Assembly (NCBI GenBank): GCA_964615095.1
Contig: CAZTPX010000023.1
Span: 1 to 64,000 of the forward strand
Length of the DNA: 64,000 bases
Direction of reading: 5' to 3'
From: JANXQG01 sp964615095
GTDB taxonomy: Bacteria > Planctomycetota > Planctomycetia > Pirellulales > Thermoguttaceae
Shown here: one piece after another, positions 8,183 through 17,986 of the stretch
Layout of the letters: each line of letters starts with the position of its first letter
How positions within the stretch are numbered: the stretch's first letter is position 1
Notes under the pieces: generated by a model
Database searches by the model: none
What the model was told of the DNA's origin: nothing
Seen by the model: the letters and a program-made list of their open reading frames with translations, nothing else
Position numbers and translations under genes: made by a program

Positions 8183-11100
8183 TCATCGGCCGTACTGGGC
8201 GAATACGGCATCCACGGCGTGAATGGCCAGCGACTTCTTGTTCGGCCATAGGTTGGCGGCTACCGGGGCGGCAATTGTCACACTCGCCTTACGCGACGTT
8301 GCCGGGGAGGCAACTTCGAACGCACTGATTGTGTCGATGGGCGCGGCGACAAACGACGGGTCGAAGACGAAGGTCCCACCTGCACCGATCGTCAGGCTCG
8401 TGCTGGCGGGGATCGCCGACGGGTTGGTCACAACGAGCGTGCCCACAGCGACCGTGGTGCCGCCAGTGTAACTACTGGCGCCGCTGAAAACGACCGTCCC
8501 GGGAGCGCCGACGGTCAGCGAGCAGCCGGCGCCGCTCAGCCCGCCGGCAATGGTCAATTGGCTGCCGGCGGCGGCGAGCAGCGTGACGTTGCTGTCGAGG
8601 ACTATCGGGGCGCCGATTGTATGCGTTCCGGCGGAAACCGTCAGCAGGGCCGGGCTAGTGCCGTTGTTCAACAGCAGCGAGCCGCCGCTGCCCTGCGCAA
8701 TCGTCGAACCGCTCGTGCCGCTGAAAGTGACTGCCGCGAGGCTCGGGCTGACGCCGTCGAGATCGATGTCGCCCGCTGCGGACGGACCGACCAAGACCGT
8801 GTCGCCGGTGATGCCGCGGACGCCTGGGGCGGCAATCACGTCGCCGGAGACCGCGTCCTGCCAGTCCCCCTGAGTGGTCCACGCGGCGGCAACGGCGGAA
8901 ACCCATTGGGCTCGTTCCGGACTCGGGTTGGCGGCCCCGGGCGTGATCACGGGCGGCGCCGGCGTCAGGTCGAGAACGGTCATCGAATAAGCGGGAAAGG
9001 CGTAGCTGAAATCGCTCCCGCTTAAACTCAGAGTCCTGCTCAAATCCGCCAGCGCCGACTTGCCGCTCGTGCTCCGGCTTTGGGCCGTGTCCTGCACCTT
9101 GCCATATTGCCAGACCTGCACCGGGCCGCCCGGCTGAAAGCCCGTCAGATCGAATTGCTCGGTAAGACTTGCGGCCGGATTAACGTTGATCACCAGGAGA
9201 TCCAGGTCGCCGGACGGTTCCATGACCGCGTAGACGTCCAGATCGCCGTAGTTGCTCGCGGCCGGCACGACCTGGCCGCCGCTCTGGAGGATCTTGGACG
9301 CCAACTGGAAAGCATAATAGCCGGGATACGCGACGTAGGGGCCCGTGGCCGGAGGGCTGTTGACGCCGGAACTGCCCAGTAGCCCGTAGTCGCCTCCTTC
9401 CCGCCAGCCGTAGAGCAGGTTGCTGTTGTTGTAGGTCGTGCCCCAACCGTTGCGCAGGTCCCAGACGAAGCCGCCGCTGTAGCCGCTATCCAAGAGACTT
9501 CCCAGCGATTCGGCCTCGAACAGGCCGTTCACCAGGCTCGTCGACTGCTTGCCGGGATCCGTGTAGACCGAATTGTATTCGGTCGCCATGACCTGCACGC
9601 TCGATGCCTGGCTCCCCAGCGTTTCCTGGAGCACGGTTTCATAGTCGGCATACCGCGTCGTCCAATTGTCGATGCTGCCGCTGTCCGAGACGGTGTCGTC
9701 CAAGAGGATGGAATCGCTTTCGGCGCCGGGCGCCTGCATGTAGCTGTGGTCGGAAATAAAACCGGGCACGAAGCCGTCGGCAAGCCCGTGCGCCAGCACG
9801 TTCTCCGTCCAATCGTTGTCGCTGGCGCCGGTGGGGTCGCCGCTGTCGATGCCGATCGAGATCGTGATCAGCGGCAGATTGGCGTCGGTCAGGATCGTAT
9901 GGGCCAGCGAAGCGAATTGCGCGGCGAAGGCCGCGTAGGTGGCCGGGTCGTGCTGGGCGCCGGTACTGACGCTGCCGGGCGTGGCCGTGCCGTGGTGATC
10001 GGTCTCCCAGCTCCCATATTCCTCGTTGCCGACCTCCCAATACTTGACGTCGGTGAAAGGGGCCGGATGGACGATCCGCAGGAAATTCAGTCCGTCGTCC
10101 GTCGCCAGCGGCGCTGCCCCGCGGAGCGCGGCCCAATAGCCGACGGTTCCCCAGTTGACGGTTTGCCATTGGCCCACGCTATCGTTCCACTCGATTCCGT
10201 TGCCGATCGACGTGGTATCGCCAGGCGAGCCGTCCAGGTAGGCCAGCTCGGCGGCCGCTTCCTGAGGGCTGCCCGAGCCGTAGTCCAGCGTGACCAGGCC
10301 CATGCCGCCGTCCGCGGTGATGGTCTGGACGAACTGCGCGAAGGTGTCGGCGCCGCTGTAGTAATTGTCGGCAACGTTGAAGTGGTAGTCGTCGGAACTC
10401 GACCCGCCGGGGAAGCGGTAGATGTCCAGCCCCGCCGCGGCCAGCAACTGCTGCGTCTGGGTCGTCCCGATGTCGGGATCCCAGTAGGCCATGTTGATGC
10501 CCAGCAGGTTGGTCGTGACGGCGTGCAGGTCTGTCGCCGCGTTGACGGTGGCGGTGAGCGCCGTGGTCGGCTCTGCGCTCAGCGTGACGTTCGTGAAGGT
10601 CACGGCGGCGGCGAACTGGTAGCCCGTGCCGCCAGGCAGCACAGAGCTGGCGAAACTGCCCGATTCGCTATTGTAAGAAATGGGAGTGAAAGTGTCGGCG
10701 GTCGACGGCGAGTAGCTGTAAACGACCTGTGCCTGCAGCGTGCCGGCCAAGGCCGCCGTGCCCGAGATAGTGAGCGAGCTGAAGATGCCGGTCGACGGGG
10801 CGCCGCCGAGTTGAACGTCCAGCGTGCCCGTCGAGGTCTGCGTGAAGCCGCCGCTGACCGCAATGCTGTTCAACGGGCCGATGGTCAGCGTGCCGCTGTT
10901 GGCAAGGCTGCCGGTCGTCAGCGTCGATGCCCCGGCGGGAGCGGGGCCGAAGGCGACGGCGTCGAAGTAGGCGGCCCCGCCATAGGCGCCGCCGGCCGAG
11001 TAACTTACCAGTTGCACGTGCGCCGTGGCTGCGTTGGCGGGGGCGACCGCCGTCGTGAAGAAGTAGTTCCAGCCCTGGTTGCCCACGCTACCGGGCAGCG

Positions 11101-11800
11101 GACCGCCCGTCGCGCTGGAACTGTTCAAAAGGGTGATGTTGTTCGGCGGGCTGTAGGAGCTAATCTGGTCGCCGCTGGAGTCGAAGTACAGCAGTTGGAG
11201 TCCGGCGGAAATGTTCCCCGTCAGCGGATTGCCGGCCGGCATCATGGCATAGACCGACATCGTATAGGTATCGCCGGGCGTGACTGCAATGATCTGATAG
11301 GCCCCGGAATTCTGGCCGCTGACGACGAGCGATTGCGAACCGCTAAAAGCGTACTGGGTGCTCAGGTACGTCGAGCCAAAATAATCCCAGCCCGAAGGCC
11401 GCGTGCTGTTGCTGTGGGCCACGGGCGATTCGAAGCCCGCGTTGTTCGTGATCAAGTTGGACGTTGGGTTCGACGGATCGCCGCCGCCGGGCATCGCAAG
11501 CGCAGCGCCGGCGGCGATCGAAAGGCTGGCGGCCGATTCCGTTTCGCCCGCTTTGATCGTGACGGTCGCTCCGCTGGTGGCGATGGAAACGGCCGTGGAC
11601 GAAGTGGGTACGACGCCGCCGCTCCAGTTGGCGGCCACGTCCCAATAGCCGTTGGGGCCGCCAATCCAGGACACCGAGAGCATTTGCCGCATCTCGAGCC
11701 ATTCGAAGCATGCCCTTGCCGGGCGGCGGTCGATGTCGGCCCGCAGTCTGGCGTGTGAAATGGGGCTGCGACGACGGGGAATGGACCGATGGTGAAGCAT
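8183..11800 (-). CDS. Giant secreted glycoside hydrolase (clan A, GH51/GH79/GH39-like) with beta-repeat tail
   Basis: About 1205 residues. The N-terminus has the planctomycete motif ACFEWLEMRQMLS, followed by an autotransporter-type beta region and a carbohydrate-binding-like segment (about 105-290). A TIM barrel (about 415-900) begins LLGINMAYWDPDIG and has IYRFPGGSSSDDYHF. The acid/base candidate lies in YWEVGNEEYGSWE and the nucleophile candidate in VMATEYNSV, an arrangement like alpha-L-arabinofuranosidases and related clan-A enzymes. A passenger-type repeat follows (SSYTGGTTVAVGTLVV). The ATG at 11800 has AAGGA upstream; a TTG at 11818 is possible. It starts 27 bp after the PEP-CTERM gene's stop, suggesting one operon. 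The substrate is not readable. Confidence 0.75.
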   Translation of the reverse strand: MLHHRSIPRRRSPISHARLRADIDRRPARACFEWLEMRQMLSVSWIGGPNGYWDVAANWSGGVVPTSSTAVSIATSGATVTIKAGETESAASLSIAAGAALAMPGGGDPSNPTSNLITNNAGFESPVAHSNSTRPSGWDYFGSTYLSTQYAFSGSQSLVVSGQNSGAYQIIAVTPGDTYTMSVYAMMPAGNPLTGNISAGLQLLYFDSSGDQISSYSPPNNITLLNSSSATGGPLPGSVGNQGWNYFFTTAVAPANAATAHVQLVSYSAGGAYGGAAYFDAVAFGPAPAGASTLTTGSLANSGTLTIGPLNSIAVSGGFTQTSTGTLDVQLGGAPSTGIFSSLTISGTAALAGTLQAQVVYSYSPSTADTFTPISYNSESGSFASSVLPGGTGYQFAAAVTFTNVTLSAEPTTALTATVNAATDLHAVTTNLLGINMAYWDPDIGTTQTQQLLAAAGLDIYRFPGGSSSDDYHFNVADNYYSGADTFAQFVQTITADGGMGLVTLDYGSGSPQEAAAELAYLDGSPGDTTSIGNGIEWNDSVGQWQTVNWGTVGYWAALRGAAPLATDDGLNFLRIVHPAPFTDVKYWEVGNEEYGSWETDHHGTATPGSVSTGAQHDPATYAAFAAQFASLAHTILTDANLPLITISIGIDSGDPTGASDNDWTENVLAHGLADGFVPGFISDHSYMQAPGAESDSILLDDTVSDSGSIDNWTTRYADYETVLQETLGSQASSVQVMATEYNSVYTDPGKQSTSLVNGLFEAESLGSLLDSGYSGGFVWDLRNGWGTTYNNSNLLYGWREGGDYGLLGSSGVNSPPATGPYVAYPGYYAFQLASKILQSGGQVVPAASNYGDLDVYAVMEPSGDLDLLVINVNPAASLTEQFDLTGFQPGGPVQVWQYGKVQDTAQSRSTSGKSALADLSRTLSLSGSDFSYAFPAYSMTVLDLTPAPPVITPGAANPSPERAQWVSAVAAAWTTQGDWQDAVSGDVIAAPGVRGITGDTVLVGPSAAGDIDLDGVSPSLAAVTFSGTSGSTIAQGSGGSLLLNNGTSPALLTVSAGTHTIGAPIVLDSNVTLLAAAGSQLTIAGGLSGAGCSLTVGAPGTVVFSGASSYTGGTTVAVGTLVVTNPSAIPASTSLTIGAGGTFVFDPSFVAAPIDTISAFEVASPATSRKASVTIAAPVAANLWPNKKSLAIHAVDAVFAQYGR

Positions 11801-11827
11801 GAGCAGGTTCCTTCTCAAAAAGCACCG

Positions 11828-14521
11828 TTACACTGCCCGTCGTGTCGCCTCTGCCCACGGGGAACGCGAGGGGAAAGACAAGATGGTCGGAACATCATCC
11901 GTTTGATTATGGCGGGAGGCGGTTGATTCCGCTTCCAGCCGCGATTTTCTTCGCCATCGCAATCCATAGCCGACAGCCCCGACGGCGCCGGCAGCGAGCA
12001 GGGCAAGGGTCGACGGCTCGGGCGTGACGATCAGCACCAAATCGTTGTTGCCCTGGATGGCGAGCGTTGCCGTGTAGCCGTCGATCATGCCGCTGGTGTT
12101 AGCGCCCAAGCTGCCGCTGTAAGATCCGAACGCGATCAAATCGTAAGTGCCCGGCCCGAAGTTGGCCGTCGGGGTGATGTTGAAATCGGAGATCTGCTGG
12201 AGGTTGAGGGCCAAGCTGCCGCAGGAAATCATGTCGCTCGTCGAAGGCGTATCCAGTTCATAATCCATCACCGCTCCCGCCTCCAAGATCAAGCTGCCGC
12301 TCATGTTCAGCGTGCCCACCGAATCGCCCGGCGCAAGTTGCCCGCCTGTGTTGACCGTAACGCTGCCGAGATGGCCCGTGCCGCCCAAGGTGCCGCCGTT
12401 GACGCTGACGGCCGAATTGGTCAGCCAGCCATCGACGACCAGTTTCCCCTGGTTGATCGTCATCGGGCCGGTGAAGGTGTTCGAGCCACCCAGCGTCAAC
12501 GTGGCGCTCCCCGTCTTGGTCAAGCCCAGGCTGTAGTACGTTCCCGCATCGCCATTCTCGTTCGGCCCGTCGCTGACGGCGCCGTTGAACGTGCCGCTGG
12601 CGGTCTGATTGACCGTCAGGGTCGCGCTGGACTGGATGGGATAGCTGTACGGGTCGTTGACGAGGGAACCGTTGCGGATGTACATCGAGCCGGCCGTGGT
12701 GCCCGACAAGGAGCCTATCGTCGCGCTCGTGCCGTACAGGAAAAGGCCGGCGGCCTGGGTCCCGGAGGTCGGGTTGAGCGTCAGCGCGTTGGCGCCGCTC
12801 AAAGCGGCCGGGTTGTTGAGAACCAAGAGGCCCTGATCGAGGACCACGGGACCGGTGAACCCCGCGTTGCTCCCGCCCAGCACGAACGTCATTTGGGTCG
12901 AAGCGGAGACGTTCGGATACCCTTGGAACGTCAGGCTGCCGCCGCCGCTGACCGCCGCCGAAATATCCAGGTCCCCGCCGTATAGAATAAATGGGTTTTC
13001 GTTGCTGTAGCCCACGACGTAGCGGGGCGAATTGCCCAGGTTCAGGTTGCCGGCGAGCGTGGCAGCATAATTATCGCCGACGCTGCTGGCGTATTGGATG
13101 TCGGGGCTGGAAATGCCGGAATTGACGCGGCGAAGCTGCAGGGTTCCAGCCCCGCTCACCAGCGTGGCGGGCGAGGGCCACGGCGGCTGCAGAGTCAAGG
13201 CCCCGGAACAGGTGAACGTCGCCCCGGCGCTGGTTTGCAAATCGCCGGCGTTGACCGTAACGCTGCCGACACTGCCCGTGCCGCCCAGGGTACCGCCGTT
13301 GACCGTCACGGGACTGGCCAAAGATCCGTTGACGGCCAGCAGGCCGGCGTTGATCGTCGTGCTGCCGGTGTAGGTATTGGCGTTATTGAAGGTTACGCTG
13401 CCCACCCCGTTGAGCGTCACCGAGCTCGTGCCCGAAATCGCCCCGCCGCCAAACGTATAAGCGGTCGTGTTGTTGGTGAAAGTGACGCTGAGAGGTTGAA
13501 CCCCGCTGCCGGCGATCGAGATGCTCGTATTCCGGGCGCCGTCGGAAAATGTTACCGCAGAGCTGTTGGAGTAAGCGCTTCCCGAGCCGATCCAGTTCGC
13601 ATCGGTAAGGTTCCAGTTGCTGCTCGCGGCCCCGGTCCAGGTATAGTTTGCGATGGTAACTGGCGAAAAGACGGCGGCCGTTAGCGCGCGCCGGGTGCCA
13701 GTATTTGTATAAGCTCCTGTGTTTCCAACCGTAAGTGTTGTGGCTCCCCCGCTAAGACCAAGGATCCCTGCTCCGCCCAGCATGAGGTAGCCGGCCGCAT
13801 CCGTAGTGGTCCAATATTGGCTGGGCGCGGGGCCATTGGAGGACGTGATGGTGTAGGGGGCGAGGTAGGCGGCGCGGCATCCTTCGGCGATGGCGGCAAA
13901 TCCGCCTGTGGGCGTCGTGGCGGGCAAGGTGATCGAAAGCTGGCTGGTTGCGCTACCGTCGCTCATCGTGCCCCCCGTGACGGCGGGAGCGACGGCCGTG
14001 TTCACGTTTGAAAGCGTCATCGCGCCCATCGCGGCGCCGCGTGCGTCCCCCGCGATTACGAGGCTGCCGCCGCCGGGTGTCGGATTGTAGAGATACATCA
14101 CTTCAGTGCATACGGCAGTCGTGGAGTTTGGGCTTGGGGTGCTGATCTGCATGGGGGTTGCGGTGAGGTTCTGGGTGCCGCCGCTGGCCGTGACCCAGGC
14201 GATCGTCGGGTTGAGTTCGGGCGTGTTGAGGGTCTGGGCAAACTCTCCGTATTGCACGACAAGCACGTTCGCCGAGGAGCTGACCGAGTACGATTCGCTT
14301 TGCGTAAACAGCGCATCATTGGAAGGTTGATTGACGGAAAGCGTCCAATCCTGGGGAGCGTCGACGGTGACGATGGCCGCCCGGGCTGCGCCGGGCGCGG
14401 CCAGCAACATGACGGCCAGCGCGGCCAGCCCCGCGGCCCACGGAAGGTCCCGCAAGACGCCGTTTCTCAAGATCGACAGACTTCGCACAGCAGCCAACGA
14501 GCACGTATTTCCGCGACGCAT
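11828..14521 (-). CDS. PEP-CTERM protein with autotransporter-associated beta-strand repeats
   Basis: Starting at an ATG with a strong GGAGG upstream, 897 residues. A signal peptide lies at about 22-50 (hydrophobic, ending GAARAA). Several passenger-type repeats follow (NANTYTGSTTINAGLLAVNG, SNTFTGPMTINQGKLVVDG, each with NGGTLGGTG). The C-terminal sorting signal VTPEPSTLALLAAGAVGAVG is followed by YGLRWRRKSR. PEP-CTERM proteins are processed by exosortases and displayed on the surface or in matrix. Unusually, about 33 residues follow the basic stop-transfer cluster, where these proteins normally end. The gene lies between the kinase gene and the glycosidase, all on the minus strand. Confidence 0.85.
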   Translation of the reverse strand: MRRGNTCSLAAVRSLSILRNGVLRDLPWAAGLAALAVMLLAAPGAARAAIVTVDAPQDWTLSVNQPSNDALFTQSESYSVSSSANVLVVQYGEFAQTLNTPELNPTIAWVTASGGTQNLTATPMQISTPSPNSTTAVCTEVMYLYNPTPGGGSLVIAGDARGAAMGAMTLSNVNTAVAPAVTGGTMSDGSATSQLSITLPATTPTGGFAAIAEGCRAAYLAPYTITSSNGPAPSQYWTTTDAAGYLMLGGAGILGLSGGATTLTVGNTGAYTNTGTRRALTAAVFSPVTIANYTWTGAASSNWNLTDANWIGSGSAYSNSSAVTFSDGARNTSISIAGSGVQPLSVTFTNNTTAYTFGGGAISGTSSVTLNGVGSVTFNNANTYTGSTTINAGLLAVNGSLASPVTVNGGTLGGTGSVGSVTVNAGDLQTSAGATFTCSGALTLQPPWPSPATLVSGAGTLQLRRVNSGISSPDIQYASSVGDNYAATLAGNLNLGNSPRYVVGYSNENPFILYGGDLDISAAVSGGGSLTFQGYPNVSASTQMTFVLGGSNAGFTGPVVLDQGLLVLNNPAALSGANALTLNPTSGTQAAGLFLYGTSATIGSLSGTTAGSMYIRNGSLVNDPYSYPIQSSATLTVNQTASGTFNGAVSDGPNENGDAGTYYSLGLTKTGSATLTLGGSNTFTGPMTINQGKLVVDGWLTNSAVSVNGGTLGGTGHLGSVTVNTGGQLAPGDSVGTLNMSGSLILEAGAVMDYELDTPSTSDMISCGSLALNLQQISDFNITPTANFGPGTYDLIAFGSYSGSLGANTSGMIDGYTATLAIQGNNDLVLIVTPEPSTLALLAAGAVGAVGYGLRWRRKSRLEAESTASRHNQTDDVPTILSFPSRSPWAEATRRAV

Positions 14522-14693
14522 AGCGGACCTCCAGGATTGGCGCTCCAGGCGAACGTTCACCAGAAAAAGGAGGACCGGGATGTTGCGTGTCGTATTCATG
14601 CAAAGAAGGCACTTTCGGAACATTGCTATTCTCCCAGAGACATCTGGCCGCGATCCGCGACCCGCCGTTCGGCGCCGCCCCGCGCCTCATCAT

Positions 14694-17390
14694 TCACTTG
14701 GCAAGGGGAATTGTGGCTTGGGAATGGTCGGCCGGAACGGTCGGCGCGATCGGAGCAGAGGCCTGTGTACTGGGTACTAAGGACTGCGCACTGGGTACTG
14801 TCTTGTGTCCGTCTGGCGTGTTCGCCAAGACGAGCCAGACGCGAAGGCCCAGGTCCTGGCTGCGGTATCCGGATGGGGCATCGTGGCGCTTCGCCGGGCG
14901 GCAGTCCACAGCGTCGTAGCAATTGCCGCCGCCGCGGTTCACGCGGGCCCAGCCGGTGGCAGAACCTGGTGGATCATCCGCCGGCAATTCTGCATCGTAA
15001 CCACCATCGTACCAATCCAGACACCATTCGTGCACGTTCCCAGGCATGTCGTACAGCATCCAGGCGTTCGATTGCTTCTTACCCACCGCGTGCGTCCTAC
15101 AGCCGGAATTTTTTCCAAACCACGCGTAGTCCTGCAAAGCGGTTTCATCATCGCCGCAGTACCAGCGGGTCGCCGTCCCGCAACGGCATGCATATTCCCA
15201 TTCTGCTTCAGTCGGCAGCCGATAAACACGCCTCGCGGCGCGCTCGGCGGGAATTGCCGAAAGTTTCCGGCAAAACTCCTTTGCCTCGCCCCAGTTAACT
15301 GTCTCCACGGGGTGGCGGCTGGTATCTTTGCCCTCGACCCTCTTGCCGTCATTCGGTCGGCTCCTGGCCACGTATTCTGCCAGCGGCGGCTTGAAAGCGG
15401 AGACATCGATTTGCTTCCCGGTGAAGGTGCTCGGGTTCACGCCCATTACCCTCTCGTATTCTGCCTGCGTTACCTGGTACATGGCCACGTAGGATGGCTT
15501 GGTGATTCTCACATGATGCCGAGGCGCTTCGCCTGAAAGTGTTTTCGTGTACCACTCCGGCTGCTTGTTCTTCTTGGCCTCTTCCAACTCCCGAGAAACC
15601 TCCTCCGGCGTGGAGCCCATCTCGAACTCGCCTGGCGGGATGAACGCGAATTTCATGCCGATGGAGTTTGTCGTCTCGACCGGCACGCCGAGGTGCTTGG
15701 CCCAAACTGCCTGGTGCTCCTTGGCTTTGGTGGCGTCGAAGGGCGCGACGGCCAGCGGTGGGGCGTCGGCGGGCCAACCGTGCCGGCCGGAATCTGTTGC
15801 CGCTTCCGTCGTCCCGCCAGTTGTCTTGGGCTCCTCAGCGGTTTCAACCCGGAACCAAGAGAGATCGGCCAAACGCGGCGTGGCGGGATTGATCTTGGAC
15901 TTGGGATCGGTAGTGAGTGCGCCGCGGATCTCATGCTCCGCCAGGCGTACGGAAAGTTCGCCGAAACGATCCTCGCCCTCGCTCCATTTGCCATTGAAGC
16001 GGCGCTCGATCCGCGACCAGCGCAGTTCGATCTTGCCGGGCCGCTTGGTGACCGTGTCGCTGTACGTGCCCGTGTACTCGCCGTGGCCTGTCGCATCGAG
16101 CACGACCTGCCCCCATCCCTCGCCCGACCACTGGCCCGCGATCTCGGGCGGCTCGGTCGCTTGCATCAAAAACATACCCAGCAGACCAATTCCCAAAGTG
16201 GCGATCATGGCAGTGGGTCCTTTGAAAAGAACGTTGCGCAGCCTCGAAACCGGGCGGGCCGCGGGCGCGGGAAGCGCAGAGGGAAGTGGCACGCTGGCCG
16301 GTTGCTGCAAGTGCGCCAAACAACGTTCAAGCAATTCGCTGACTTCCTTGGCCGAGCCGAAGCGTTGCGACGGGTCCTTCTGGAGCAGATGCTCGACGAT
16401 GGCGATGAACCAGGGCGGCAACTCGGGATTGAGCGACGCCATGGCCGGCGGCGCGTCGTCGATCAACCGCCGCAGGGTCGCCATCGTCGAATCGGTGCGA
16501 AACGGCGAAACGCCGGTGGCCATCTCGTACAGGACGCAGCCCAGGCCGAAGAGGTCCGAGCGGCCGTCCAGCGGCTCGCCCCGCGCCTGCTCGGGCGACA
16601 TGTACTGGGGCGTGCCGGCGATGACGCCCCAACGCGTCATGGAGACGTCGTCGGCCGCGCGGGCTAGGCCGAAGTCGGTCAGCACCGCGCGTTCGACGCC
16701 TTTTTCCAGCAGGATATTGGCCGGCTTCACGTCGCGATGCACGAGTCCCTGCTCGTGGGCCGCCGCCAGCCCCGCCGCCGCCTGCGTGCCGATGCGGAGA
16801 ATCTCCTTGAGTTCCAAGCGGCCTTGAGCCGTCAGCCGCTGGGCCAGCGACTCTCCGGCCACCAGCGGCATGACGAGAAACGGCAACCGCCCGCCGGCTT
16901 GGACCTGATGGATTGCCAGGACATTGGGATGCAGGACGGCGGCGGTCGCCTGGGCCTCGCGGGCAAAGCGTTTCTTGGCCAGTGAGCTTTGTGCCAGATG
17001 AGGGGCCAGTACCTTGATGGCCACGCAGCGTTTCAACTCGCGGTCAAACCCCTTCAGCACTACCCCCATGCCGCCGCGGCCGATGATCTCCAGCACGTCA
17101 TAGCCTCCCAACCGGCCGAGCACGTTCGGCTCGTCGGAAGGCTCGAGGTGTTCGACCGTGAAATCGACGTCCGACCATTCCTCGCGCGACGGCACAGACT
17201 CGTCGAGGTCGTCGCTGGCCAGCAGAGCGGCCGTTTTGTCGCACCAGGCTTTGCCGCCCGCCATCTGTTCCAGCGCAGCGCTGCACGCCTCGCACCCTTC
17301 CAGGTGGCGGTGAAGCAACTCCTCGCGATCAGCAGGCAGGTCTCCCGCCAAGCCCAGTTCTAAATCCGCGATCGAACATCCGCTGGTCAT
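14694..17390 (-). CDS. Zinc-finger / Ser-Thr protein kinase / SUMF1 membrane protein
   Basis: 898 residues in four parts. (1) An anti-sigma-type HLEGCEACSAALEQ zinc finger (about 28-42). (2) A Hanks-type kinase (about 94-350) with IGRGGMGVV, VAIKVL, HRDVKPANIL, DFGLAR and GTPQYMSPEQ, all catalytic residues present. (3) One transmembrane helix (about 390-412). (4) After a lipocalin-like stretch, a SUMF1/formylglycine-enzyme-like domain (about 595-865) with FIPPGEFEMGS, LPTEAEWEYACR and DMPGNVHEW. The final RGGGNCYDAVDCRP has Cys-x6-Cys, unlike the C-x4-C of true FGE, so catalysis is doubtful. Its ATG overlaps the sigma gene stop by 4 nt. It probably senses envelope signals and controls that sigma factor. 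The last ~35 residues are encoded by a degenerate repeat (14761-14806). Confidence 0.88.
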   Translation of the reverse strand: MTSGCSIADLELGLAGDLPADREELLHRHLEGCEACSAALEQMAGGKAWCDKTAALLASDDLDESVPSREEWSDVDFTVEHLEPSDEPNVLGRLGGYDVLEIIGRGGMGVVLKGFDRELKRCVAIKVLAPHLAQSSLAKKRFAREAQATAAVLHPNVLAIHQVQAGGRLPFLVMPLVAGESLAQRLTAQGRLELKEILRIGTQAAAGLAAAHEQGLVHRDVKPANILLEKGVERAVLTDFGLARAADDVSMTRWGVIAGTPQYMSPEQARGEPLDGRSDLFGLGCVLYEMATGVSPFRTDSTMATLRRLIDDAPPAMASLNPELPPWFIAIVEHLLQKDPSQRFGSAKEVSELLERCLAHLQQPASVPLPSALPAPAARPVSRLRNVLFKGPTAMIATLGIGLLGMFLMQATEPPEIAGQWSGEGWGQVVLDATGHGEYTGTYSDTVTKRPGKIELRWSRIERRFNGKWSEGEDRFGELSVRLAEHEIRGALTTDPKSKINPATPRLADLSWFRVETAEEPKTTGGTTEAATDSGRHGWPADAPPLAVAPFDATKAKEHQAVWAKHLGVPVETTNSIGMKFAFIPPGEFEMGSTPEEVSRELEEAKKNKQPEWYTKTLSGEAPRHHVRITKPSYVAMYQVTQAEYERVMGVNPSTFTGKQIDVSAFKPPLAEYVARSRPNDGKRVEGKDTSRHPVETVNWGEAKEFCRKLSAIPAERAARRVYRLPTEAEWEYACRCGTATRWYCGDDETALQDYAWFGKNSGCRTHAVGKKQSNAWMLYDMPGNVHEWCLDWYDGGYDAELPADDPPGSATGWARVNRGGGNCYDAVDCRPAKRHDAPSGYRSQDLGLRVWLVLANTPDGHKTVPSAQSLVPSTQASAPIAPTVPADHSQATIPLAK

Positions 17391-17986
17391 GTGGTCTCCT
17401 CAATTTCTGACACGGCCGCCCGCAGGCGGGCCAACACGCGGCACTTGGCCATCCGCACTGCCCCTACCGTCATGCCGAGCTTCGCCGCTGCGTCGGTCGC
17501 TGAAAGTCCGGCCATGTTGGTTTCCCAGAAGGCTTGCCAGGTTTGCGGGTGGACCTCACCTCGCACTCGTTCACCCGCGCGATGAAACAAGGCGCGTTCC
17601 AACTCGCGATCGAATTCGGCCGTTTCCGCTTCGCCGGCCGCGGGCAAGAGGTCGAGCATCGAAGGCAAGTCGGAACCACCGGCCGCCACGACGCGCCGCT
17701 CGCGATGCTTCAGCCAATTGATGACCAGGTTGCGAACGACGCGCCGCAACCAGCCGCGAAACGAGCCGCGATCTTTGGCCGGGTCCCAGCGGTCGACGTT
17801 CCGGCTCACCGTGAGGAACAGTTCCTGCATCACGTCACGGGCGTCCGCGTCCTGCAACCCATTTTGCCGCAGCAGGCGGTAAACTACTGGCTCATAAAGA
17901 GTTACGAACTCGACCCACGCCTCGTGATCTTGCGAATCACAGAGGCGGAGCAACAAGCTGGCGCGGGTGGTAGGGGTGCTTGTCAT
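17387..17986 (-). CDS. ECF RNA polymerase sigma factor
   Basis: 199 residues. Region 2 reads LYEPVVYRLLRQNGLQDADA then RDVMQELFLTV, and GSFRGWLRRVVRNLVINWLK gives region 2.3/2.4. Region 4 (about 145-190) has LSATDAAAKLGMTVGAVRMA, a helix-turn-helix. It resembles the planctomycete ECF subfamilies linked to Ser/Thr kinases. AGGAAG precedes the ATG. The stop overlaps the kinase ATG (ATGA), so the two are translationally coupled. The kinase carries the anti-sigma-like zinc finger and is the likely regulator. Target promoters cannot be read here. Confidence 0.88.
   Translation of the reverse strand: MTSTPTTRASLLLRLCDSQDHEAWVEFVTLYEPVVYRLLRQNGLQDADARDVMQELFLTVSRNVDRWDPAKDRGSFRGWLRRVVRNLVINWLKHRERRVVAAGGSDLPSMLDLLPAAGEAETAEFDRELERALFHRAGERVRGEVHPQTWQAFWETNMAGLSATDAAAKLGMTVGAVRMAKCRVLARLRAAVSEIEETT

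Noticed and set aside
9746..11758. A 670-codon plus-strand open frame opposite the giant glycosidase.
   Set aside because: Low-information RGD/GVR-rich translation typical of the antisense of GC-rich repeats; the minus strand encodes recognisable catalytic motifs.
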